Of a DNA stretch of 64,000 nt, positions 37,283-45,103 are shown one piece after another. Within the stretch, counting starts at the first letter, position 1, and every line of letters starts with the position of its first letter. Made by a program: the position numbers and the translations under genes. The DNA comes from Clarireedia homoeocarpa (taxonomy: Eukaryota > Ascomycota > Leotiomycetes > Helotiales > Rutstroemiaceae), in contig LNKV01000025.1 of the NCBI GenBank assembly GCA_001465935.1, positions 515,609-579,608 of the forward strand, written 5' to 3'. The notes under the pieces were generated by a model, which made no database searches, had not been told where the DNA came from, and saw only the letters and a program-made list of their open reading frames with translations.

Positions 37283-39733
37283 CTACTCAATTCTCCTTTG
37301 CGCATTTGCATTTCGTCTTCCAGTTCCTTGTACCAGCTTTGCTTCCAATATTTTATATACAGGTATTTCTTTCAACCTCTGATTGATTGCTCTCAAGGTG
37401 TTCCCGCTATCGCCTAAGTCATCGATATGGTACTCCATGTCCGCTTCCAATGTCTTCTCAATCGTTTCTTCGACTCCTGATGTCCGAATCGTGTACCCAG
37501 TCCTATCGTTGGTCGTCTCGTCGCTTTCATACCGATGACAAAGTAGGCCGTCATTCTCAGGTTTATCTTTGTCCTCTTGTGGAATCTCTTTGAAGTGCTC
37601 GAGTTTGAAAATCGCCCACCGTATACCCTCGTACCTGAGTTCAATGCTGTAGGAGTCTTCACTCTGGGTAGTATCAACCTCTGTATCGCTTTCTGTCTTT
37701 GTTTTCACAGCATTTTCGCTGCCCGGGTGAGTCCCAATGACGATTGGTACGTATGTTCCCTTTTCAACCTCGCCGTCTTTCTTCACATACTCAACACTGG
37801 GGATGTAGAGACCAAATTGGGAGTGGTATACATCGGCGTACTTATAAGTAGTGCACGAGAAGACAGCCTGGCAAACTGTTCCTGGGGAAGTGATTCGGTA
37901 AGAGGAACTAGTGAGGGGAAAGAAATTTTGTAGAAGGGTACGAGAACTATTGAATCTGATGCTGGCGGTGGTGAAGGTATATTCACCGGAAATTTCTGGC
38001 AAGGGGCCTGGTATTAGGCCTATAGGGATATCAATCACTAATCAGTATCTAACATCTCAAAAAATTTGGGGATTTCAGCATTACCATAACTTGCTGGAGC
38101 CAATAACTCCCTCGCTCCAGGGTTTCGTTCCAATTTCCATTTTCGAAGTTCTTGCGCGGAATTATCGAACTCGTCATGGCCCATATTATAAGCTCCGTAT
38201 GTGCGTACTGTTTCCGATTAGTAAGTACTGATTCAATGCCCTCGATATAGGGCACTCACTACTTGCTCTCATATCATCCACCAAGTCCTTTCCCAGAACC
38301 CTCGAAAACTCTTGGATTGTGTGTGCCCTTTCCATCCTAACCTTCTCATATAGTTTCAACCTATCCTCAACTTCGTCCTTCCGCATACCTCTTTCGAGCA
38401 AAAAGCCTATTGCAGCCGCATCTTCGATTGCTACAGCGCCTCCCTGGCCCTGGTGTGGTGTAAACGGATGTGCCGCGTCTCCCAGCAACGCTAGCTTCCC
38501 ATGCGTCCAGTTTTGCAGGACCTCCATGTCCCAAAGTCTCCAAATACTTAGAGTACCTTCATTCGCCTCCTTGGAACTCCCCTGATCGGCAGCCTTCAAA
38601 CTCGACTCATTAGCCATGGCCAACATCGCTCTGACCGGCTCCCCCCACCCCTCGTCATATATCCGCAATAAATCCTCCCGGCTTCCTTTAGTGCCCCATC
38701 CTCCTTTCCCTTCTCCTTTCCCTTCCTCCTCGTTTAGCTCTTGAAAATCAGGAAATATAGCTGCGAAATTTAAGAGTGTATCGAAGTGAGTAGGGTATTT
38801 GACAACCCTTCTATCTCGCCCGAACCAGATCGCGACTTCTCCTTTTTTCTCCGCATAGGGTTTGGTTAAAGGGTTAGAAAGTACATCTTCCCGATTAAGC
38901 AGAAATCTATAAGCACTTTTGCCGCTCGAAAATGGCCGTATGTGCTCTGCACCTGGAAGAAATCTTCGCGTTGCGCTATGCACTCCATCGGCTCCGAGGA
39001 TGACGTCTCCAGTGGCTTTGTTTCCGTTTTCGAAGTAGATTGTTCCGGTTAAGGGATCCACAGATGTTACTTTATGACTGGTGTGTAATGTGACACCTGG
39101 GGTAGAATCAACCGGATCGAGAGCAAAGCGTTTGAGCACATTATGGAGAGTAACCCGGTGGGCTAGCAGCCAAGCCTAAATTCATACCATATTGGTACTG
39201 CTAGATCTCTGTTTGGAAAGGAAATGGGATCAAGACGCACATGCTGCCAGATTTTGTTTGGCTCCTCCAAATTTACAGAAGATGAAACTTCACACGATGG
39301 TTTGTATTCTGTCAGCTGATTGTTCCATCAGCGCCTAAGCAATCAAATGGCTGCGAGAGGGAAATGAAGAAATGTCTTACCCAACGACACAAATTTGCCC
39401 CTGATTCCTCCAAATCTATACCCAGACGTTTCAATAACCCATTCGCATTAGGTGGGACATGGATTGCTGCTCCAGCTTCACTAGAAAAGCTTGATTTTTC
39501 GAATATCTGCCCCGTTGATTCAGATTAGCTGTATATCGAATATTCAAACACGAGAGAACAGAAACTGCTGCAGAATAGTGCGTTCAACTGCTCCGGCTCT
39601 GCGGAAATCAACCTACTTCAACTTCATGTCCTTGTTTCCTCAACGTAGCAGCCGCCGTCAACCCACCAATCCCCGCACCCACAATTAGAATGCGTAGAGC
39701 TGGCGTAGAAGATTTCTCTTGTGTATCTGTCAT
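37283..39733 (-). CDS. FAD-dependent monooxygenase fused to an acetoacetate-decarboxylase-like domain
   Basis: Six exons: 39617-39733, 39381-39506, 39241-39315, 38260-39175, 38085-38207 and 37283-38037; 703 residues, all phases agreeing. Residues 1-455 are a salicylate-hydroxylase-like flavoprotein: 'ILIVGAGIGGLTAAATL' (FAD Rossmann motif), 'WLLAHRVTLHNVLKRFAL', 'GDVILGADGVHSATRR' (DG motif) and 'LALLGDAAHPFTPHQGQGGA' (GD motif). The last ~250 residues start 'IDIPIGLIPGPLPEISGEYT', resemble acetoacetate-decarboxylase-like domains and end in a charged segment. The two parts are joined by a 47-bp intron that keeps the frame. Likely oxidises an aromatic or polyketide substrate. A partial copy lies at 43863-43987. 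Confidence 0.85.
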
Positions 39734-40035
39734 TTTTGCAACACGAATACACTACCAACAGTCTTATTCTTTCCCCGAAAAGGGCTGTTTCTCGGGTGTA
39801 TGTAGTGCTCTCTTTATATTGTTATTTCCTAAGACTTTATTCCATAAAACTTCTTGGTATTACTTGATCTGCAATCCGGCTATATGTGTACCCATGTGGG
39901 GGCGTCAGACAAGATCACCTCACGTGGTGCGATGCCGTGCATGAATGCCGGCGCTGACTTAATGACTACTCCAAAAAATCATATATTACTTTCATTCTCA
40001 ATTCTAAGTCCGAATGTCTATACTCCCCGTTGGTG

Positions 40036-40336
40036 GGTGACGCTCCGCTGGCTCTCCGAGGGCCACTGCCGTGGAGGCAGACTATTTGCTGTACTATTTG
40101 CGATGCTATTTGCTATGCCATTTGCCATACATATGCTATGCCATTTGCCATGCCATTTGCCATGCCATTTGCGATATGCCATGCCATTTGCCATGCCATT
40201 TGCGATATGCCATGCCATTTGCCATGCCATTTGCCATGCCACTTGCCATGCCACTTGCTATGCTACAACTCTCTGTTAGTTGGTGACGCTCCGCTGGCTC
40301 TCCGAGGGCCACTGCCGTGGAGGCAGACTACTATTT
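40036..40336. repeat. 12-bp satellite flanked by a 50-bp direct repeat
   Basis: Two near-identical copies of a ~50-bp block (GGTGACGCTCCGCTGGCTCT... to ...GGAGGCAGACTA) lie at 40036-40086 and 40281-40333. Between and after them are variants of a 12-bp unit ATTTGCCATGCC with ATTTGCGATATG and ACTTGCCATGCC forms, about 14 units. Confidence 0.9.
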
Positions 40337-40692
40337 GTCATGCCATTCGCCATGCCATTGGCGATCGCATTGGCTATCGCATTGGCTCGTCGCACTTGTC
40401 AATGCCCACTGCCCAAGTTCAACAGCCCCTGTATTTCTCTTAGTATTCCTGTAGCCAGTCTAAGAGCTGGAAATCTGCAGGTAACAGGGATAATAGAATC
40501 GACTAAGGGCTCTCGATTAGTATATTCGGTTTCCAATCTGGACGTTGTTAAAGGTACCAAGTATATTGTCGTGACTGAGGTCTTAAATTGTTGTTTTTCT
40601 TACTTAATTACCAGTAAGCCTAATTGTTGAAATAGAGCCTGATTTACTGAGATAACTTGAGAGTCCTGAGGCAGGTGCAGATGGTTCGTATA

Positions 40693-40700
40693 TCACGTGA
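40693..40700. promoter_or_regulatory. TCACGTGA palindrome upstream of RGG unit A
   Basis: The same motif followed by a GTTAGCGCC block occurs at 42154-42161 and, mutated to TCACATGA, at 44040-44047. A palindrome at 59527-59534 upstream of ATP5 shares the 14-base context ATATCACGTGAGCT with this one. Confidence 0.45.
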
Positions 40701-41028
40701 GCTGTTAGCGCCATCATTCACTTTCCTTCCTTTTTCCTCTTCTTTCTTCACCCTCATATATACATACTCATCATCACCAAGTATTTCCCCCTTTGTTATA
40801 TCAGCATTTCTGCGATTCAATTATTTTTCTTCTATCCCACTTCTTCCCCCAGAAAGACTGACAGGACGTCTGTTGCTCGTCACGGCCGCAGCGCCCGGAG
40901 GTACAGTACGAAGAGCGGGTCGGATCACGCCTGAGTAGCAGAGAGGTAATGTCCCCAAAAAACTCATTATTTTGTGCATATTCTCCAGCTAAGATATATA
41001 ACAAAACTAATCAATTTTTCTTAGAATC

Positions 41029-41440
41029 ATGCCTTATCATCGCCGTGGTGGAGAGGGAGGCCGACGAAACCGCGGAAACGAGGGCAAGTTGACAAAATTC
41101 TCGGTAAGTCATTGAATTTTCATGCAACTTTCATGAGATATACAACATACTGATTTATATAGCTTAGAAAAAGTCGCGATGATATCCTGAAATTTTTCGT
41201 GAAAGCACCACTCGAAAACCAGCGCAAGTAAGTTTTCCTTTAATCTCTTGAGATTTCTTGTAACCAATACTAATTGTATATAAATTGAGGCAGATAAAGA
41301 ATTGTGAGCATGCTTGAAAGAATTCAACACGGCGGTGAAAGCCCAGAACGACTTCGAGAAGGAGTTTTTGGAGGAGTTTGGGGGGGGGAGGGGGGCGGAA
41401 ATGGGGGTGAAAATTAAAAAAGAAAATACAACCGAATGAA
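41029..41440 (+). pseudogene. RGG micro-gene copy A (exon 3 broken)
   Basis: Exon 1 (41029-41103) encodes 'MPYHRRGGEGGRRNRGNEGK' and ends 'LTKFS'. Exon 2 (41163-41227) encodes 'LRKSRDDILKFFVKAP'. Both introns match those of copy B almost base for base. Exon 3 is damaged: its acceptor region is altered and the reading frame meets stops, though a late block still resembles 'KAQNDFEKEFLEEFG'. A 5'-untranslated intron with a GTAATGTCC donor at 40947 precedes the ATG in the same way as in copy B. Function unknown; the RGG-rich start suggests RNA or nucleic-acid contact, which is inference. Confidence 0.6.
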
Positions 41441-41525
41441 ACAGAGGCGGAAAAAGTCTTGGAGGAGTATATTAAAAAAGAAAATACAACCGAGTGGAAC
41501 AGAGGCGGAAAAAGTTTTGGAGTAT
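41430..41525. repeat. Direct tandem duplication of about 54 bp
   Basis: Two adjacent blocks with AAAGAAAATACAACCGA...GAGGCGGAAAAAGT in common, just after copy A. Confidence 0.75.
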
Positions 41526-41534
41526 ATTACGTTT

Positions 41535-41966
41535 TTGCTCCTCACTCCACCACCACTATCCTTCGTATAAAAACGCGGAGCAAGTAAGTTTTCCTTTAAT
41601 CTCTTGAAATTTCCTATAACCAATACTAATTGTGTGTATAGATGGAAGGAAATAAATAACGATCGGCTTGAAGCAGAAAAGGCATTGAATGAAAATTTAA
41701 AAGCCTTTAATAAGGCTGTCAAGATGCAAAATGACTTTGAACAAGATTTTGTGGAGGAATTTGCGGTTGGGGGAGGAAAGGGGGTGGGGGGGAAAAGGGG
41801 GCGGGGGCGGGGGCGGGGGGAGAATAAATTTTGGAGTAGTTTTTTTAAAAAAAAAATACAACTGAAGTTCTGTGGCACGTACTTGGTTTCCCAGGTTCAT
41901 TCGATTATCTCCCAGCGGGTGCATCTGCTTGTAAAAAACTGTCGGACCCAAATAGAGGAAGAGTAG
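41535..41966 (+). pseudogene. RGG micro-gene copy A' (exon 3 only, chimeric 5' side)
   Basis: Exon 3 (41642-41966) is open and encodes 'WKEINNDRLEAEKALNENLK', then 'AFNKAVKMQNDFEQDF', then a Gly/Lys/Arg run with RGRGRGRG. It is preceded by the family's second intron (41584-41641), but in place of exon 2 there is a block (41535-41577) that matches intron 1 of the dehydrogenase gene at 51699-51740. No ATG exon is present. The 3' flank (41867-41930) is nearly identical to the 3' flank of copy B (43513-43576). Confidence 0.55.
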
Positions 41967-42153
41967 AACGATCCGAAGCCTTCCTATACCAGCTCGCCTT
42001 CCGTACACAGCTCGCCGAGGCCTGAGCATACCCCGCCCTCCAAAGCCTCTCTAGTTCAGAGTATCGAGGTAGTAGTCGACCGGGATCTTTCGCCTGCTAG
42101 GTTACCTCCCAACAAGAAAGTACAGAGATTCAAATATACAGATAGTATGTAGA

Positions 42154-42161
42154 TCACGTGA
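42154..42161. promoter_or_regulatory. TCACGTGA palindrome at the start of unit B
   Basis: Identical position relative to a following CTGTTAGCGCC block as in unit A; may mark the common promoter or unit boundary. Confidence 0.4.
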
Positions 42162-42419
42162 CTGCTGTTAGCGCCACTCATGTCTTCACTTTCAAATTTT
42201 TCTTCTTCCCAACCAAACACTTCTTCCATCAACATGTGAAAACTTCAAAAGTGATACCACCTCTAGAGAAGCGACAATTACGGCTTATGTTCCACACAAC
42301 ACCTCTTCTGCTGCGGCAGAAAAGACTTCATTGATTCCTAGCTAATCTACGGAAAAAAGAACCGTTTATGGGTATTCCAAATGAGCCCTTATGACTCCTG
42401 GGTTGCACCATTTTAGGTG

Positions 42420-42770
42420 GTGCATCCTCATCGTAAGTATATCCCCCCTTCCAGCATTTCTCTTCCTCCATCACCTCCTTCATCAACATCTCTTTCAGCA
42501 CCCCATTTCCTTTTACCTCCGCTTTCTACTACACAGTCTCGGATTTGTTTAGTTATGTATGCTGATATATGTCTTAGTAAAACCACCAGCACCATCACCA
42601 CCATTGTACGTATTATTCTTTTTACTTGGTCAATTTTGCTTCTTCTCTTTCCATCTTACACCCTCTTCCACATTCCTATAGCCTGCACACTACCTCATCA
42701 ATCATCCCCATTACCCCCCCACCCCCCCCCCCCCCCCCCCCCCCCCGGGCGCCGCCCTTGGGCTATTACA
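42420..42770 (+). pseudogene. Second spliced ORF of unit B (start lost)
   Basis: Counterpart of 44131-44617. Predicted exon 1 begins GTG CAT CCT CAT instead of ATG (42420-42432), exon 2 is 42578-42605, and exon 3 starts at 42682. Introns 42433-42577 and 42606-42681 align well with those of the other copy, whereas exon 2 does not align. Exon 3 runs into a 25-C tract at 42722-42746. Confidence 0.35.
42722..42746. repeat. Homopolymer run of 25 C
   Basis: Lies at the junction of a CACC-rich stretch and GGGCGCCGCCC. Its length may be a sequencing or assembly estimate. Confidence 0.9.
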
Positions 42771-42828
42771 ATGTATCCATGCCACTTCTTCTTTTGGAAA
42801 CTCCATGGATTCACTGGTTCCAAGAGGA

Positions 42829-42835
42829 GTATAAA
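42829..42835 (+). promoter_or_regulatory. TATA box of the RGG micro-gene (unit B)
   Basis: TATAAAG in the context GAGGAGTATAAAGA, about 180 bp before the ATG at 43008. The same block recurs at 44629-44639 in the next unit. A 5'-untranslated intron (donor GTAATGTCC at 42925) lies between it and the ATG. Confidence 0.5.
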
Positions 42836-43007
42836 GAGACTGACTTCTCCTGCTCAATTCCTTCCTTTCCTTTCTTCTTCTTCACCAAACCACCGTCAAG
42901 GCTCGGGGTTGGGGTGAGGGGGGGTAATGTCCTCCAAAACCCCCACTATTTTGTGTGTATTCTCTGGCTAAGACATGCAACAAAACTAATCATTTTTCCT
43001 TAGAATT

Positions 43008-43480
43008 ATGCCTTACCATCGTGCCCGTGGAGGAGGAGGGCGAGGTAGCCGAGGGGGAGGGAATGATGACAAGCTGATGAAGTTTTCTGTAAGTCGTTGA
43101 ATTTTCATACACTTTTCATGCAACTTTCATGAGATATGCAACATACTGATTTATATAGTTGAGAAGAACACGTGATGAGATTCTAAAATGCTTTACAAAA
43201 GCACCATCCTCTAGCCAAACCAAGTAAGTTTTCCTTTAATCTCTTGAGATTTCTTGTAACTAATACTAATTGTATGTATAGGTGGACAGAAATGAACGAC
43301 GCGCGGCTCGAAGCGGAAAAAGTATTGAATGCAAGCCTAAAAGCCTTTAACAAGGCTGTAAAGAGCCAAAATGAATACGAAGCTAAATTTTTGGAGGAGT
43401 TTGGAGTCCCGGGGGGAGCGGGGGGAGCGGGGGCTGGGGGAGCGGGGGTCGTGGGGGGAGAAGAAAAAGTTTTGGAGTAG
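43008..43480 (+). CDS. RGG-rich micro-gene, intact copy B
   Basis: Exons 43008-43088, 43159-43223 and 43282-43480; 114 residues, phases agree. Exon 1 encodes 'MPYHRARGGGGRGSRGGG' followed by an acidic/basic linker (RGG-type, residues 4-18). Exon 2 gives a basic helix ('LRRTRDEILKCFTKAP'). Exon 3 gives a charged helix ('DARLEAEKVLNASLKAFNKA') and a Gly/Ala tail before 'EEKVLE'. No signal peptide. Introns carry strong GTAAGT donors and a CTAAT branch-like motif. Other copies lie at 41029, 41535, 43596 and a scrap at 44768. I know no described family. RNA binding by the RGG segment is an inference from composition. Confidence 0.55.
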
Positions 43481-43595
43481 AATACAACTGAATGAGAGTG
43501 TGTAATTTGCCCAGTTCTGTGGGACGTACTTGGTTTCCCAGGTTTATTCGATTATCTCCCAGCGGGTGCATCTCTCAAGAGACCAGAGCAAGCGA

Positions 43596-43852
43596 ACAAG
43601 TGCTTCATTAGAGCACTATCCTCTAGTCAAAGCCAGTAAGTTTTCCTTTAATCTCTTGAGATTTCTTGTAACTAATACTAATTGTATGTATAGGTGGAAG
43701 GAAATGGATGACAAAAGAATCGAGGCGGAGCAAGAATTATTCGCATGTTTGAGAAATTCAATAAAGCAATCAAGGCCCAAAATGATTTTGAACTAGACTT
43801 CGCAGAGGAGTTCGGAGAGAAAAAGGACAAGGGTGGAGAAAAATCCGCGTGA
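43596..43852 (+). pseudogene. RGG micro-gene copy C (truncated and frameshifted)
   Basis: The end of exon 2 (to 43634), the complete second intron (43635-43692, identical over all 58 bases to that of copy B) and exon 3 are present. Exon 3 starts in frame ('WKEMDDKRIEAEQELFA'), but a one-base shift near 43751 moves the homologous frame. After it the other frame continues with 'FEKFNKAIKAQNDFELDFAE' and ends at a TGA near 43850. Exon 1 is missing. Confidence 0.6.
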
Positions 43853-43862
43853 GGGGTTGATT

Positions 43863-43987
43863 TTGCATGGGTTCACATATAGCCGGATTGCAGATCAAGT
43901 ACAGAATACAAACCATCGTGTGAAGTTTCATCTTCTGTAAATATGGAGGAGCCAAACAAAATCTGGCAGCATGTGCGTCTTGATCCG
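43863..43987 (+). pseudogene. Internally deleted copy of the monooxygenase gene
   Basis: 43863-43899 matches (inverted) the promoter of the FAD monooxygenase at 39861-39893. It is followed at once by 43901-43987, which matches 39229-39318: most of exon 3 plus the first bases of intron 3. About 540 bp in between are missing. The exon-intron junction is included, so this is a DNA-level copy rather than a retrocopy. Confidence 0.8.
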
Positions 43988-44130
43988 AGTCTCTTGAGGC
44001 AGGTGCAGTCTCTTGAGGCAGGTACAGATAGTATGTAGATCACATGATTGTTGTTAGCGTCACTCATGCTTCTCTCTTATATATTTCCTTTCTCCTTTTC
44101 TTTTTCTCTCTTCTTTTCCTTTTCTCTGTT

Positions 44131-44617
44131 ATGCATCCTCACCGTACCAAGTAAGTATATCTCCTCTTCTCATCACCTCTTCTCATCACCTCTTCTCATC
44201 ACCTCTTCTCATCACCTCTTCTCACCTCCTTCATCAACATCTCTTTCAGCACCCCATTTCCTTTTACCTCCGCTTTCTACTATATAGTCTCGAATTTGTT
44301 TAGTTATGTATACTGATATATATCTTAGTCAAAAAATCGATTATCAGGAAGTTTGTACAGAGTACGTGTTTTTCTTTTCCTTAGTCAATTTTGCTTGTTC
44401 TTTTTCCATCTTACACCCTCTTCCACGTTCCTATAGCCCACTACCTCAACAAACGCTTTGCTATGTATTTGCTTCATACCACTCTTTCCTATTACCCCAT
44501 CTACCATGTCATCCCCATCCCCATTACCCCCCACCCCCTCCCCCCACACCCTCCTTTGGGCTATTACAATGTATTCATTCTTCCACTTTTTTTTTAGAAA
44601 CTCTATGGATTCACTAG
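44131..44617 (+). CDS. Second spliced ORF of the accessory units (hypothetical)
   Basis: Exons 44131-44150, 44329-44361 and 44437-44617 join in phase. The product starts 'MHPHRTN' (compare MPYHR of the RGG gene), has a short exon 2 ('QKIDYQEVCT') and a Pro/His-rich exon 3 with hydrophobic segments ending 'FLETLWIH'. A pyrimidine-rich leader with the TCACATGA block lies upstream. Both introns align closely with those of the damaged counterpart at 42420-42770. It may equally be a spliced noncoding transcript. Confidence 0.3.
44163..44226. repeat. 13-bp tandem repeat (TCTCATCACCTCT), about 4.5 copies
   Basis: Expansion inside predicted intron 1 of the second ORF; the counterpart intron at 42433 lacks it. 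Confidence 0.9.
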
Positions 44618-44767
44618 TTCTAAGAGGAGTATAAAGACACTTCTCCTGCTCAATCCCTTCCTTCCTTTCTTCTTCTTCACCAAACAACCACCGTCAAGGC
44701 TCGGGGTTGGGGTGAGGGGAGGTAATGTCCCCCAAAAACCTCATTGTTTTGTGTGTATTCTCTGGCT

Positions 44768-44790
44768 TTGAAAATGACTTTGTGGAGGAG
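44768..44790 (+). pseudogene. Scrap of RGG exon 3 (copy D)
   Basis: After the conserved GTAATGTCC...TCTCTGGCT leader the sequence jumps straight to TTGAAAATGACTTTGTGGAG, an exon 3 block, indicating deletion of everything between. Confidence 0.55.
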
Positions 44791-44808
44791 TTTATTCTCA
44801 ATGTCCAG

Positions 44809-45037
44809 ATTTCACTTGAACAATCAAATATATATATCTTTAATATTTAGATTTCACTTGAACAATCAAATATATATATCCTCAATGTCCAGATTTCACT
44901 TGAAAAATCATATATATATATCCTCAATATCCAGATTTCACTTGAACAATCATATATATATATCCTTAATATCCAGATTTCACTTGAACAATCATATATA
45001 TATATCCTTAATATCCAGATTTCACTTAAACAATCAG
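44809..45037. repeat. 42-bp minisatellite, about 5.5 copies
   Basis: Unit ATTTCACTTGAACAATCA(A/T)ATATATATATCCTCAATATCCAG. Being a multiple of three it stays open on the plus strand, giving a 14-residue repeat, but no gene is implied. It ends ~65 bp beyond the 3' end of the GH3 gene. Confidence 0.95.
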
Positions 45038-45103
45038 AAATCCGAAGTTGGTCAGATACTTAGTACATAAATCATATATATATTCATACATTCATCAACA
45101 CTA

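Larger units (their letters stand above)
39734..41028. other. Start of the accessory island; no intact gene
   Basis: Contains the 12-bp satellite and its flanking direct repeats (40036-40336) and the promoter-like region of the first RGG unit (TCACGTGA at 40693-40700). A 21-bp block at 40004-40024 is identical to 33984-34004. Confidence 0.55.

Noticed and set aside
40084..40260. CRISPR-like array
   Set aside because: Units are contiguous 12-bp repeats without spacers; a fungal satellite, not CRISPR.
40281..40333. Possible tRNA or SINE-like block
   Set aside because: It has a short inverted motif but no cloverleaf, no A/B box pair and no CCA-adjacent acceptor stem.
40018..40443. Overlapping ORFs rich in Met/Ala/Cys/His repeats
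   Set aside because: They are translations of the 12-bp satellite, open in several frames on both strands because the unit is a multiple of three.
44744..45070. 108-codon ORF with 14-residue repeats
   Set aside because: Translation of the 42-bp minisatellite; no start context or homology.
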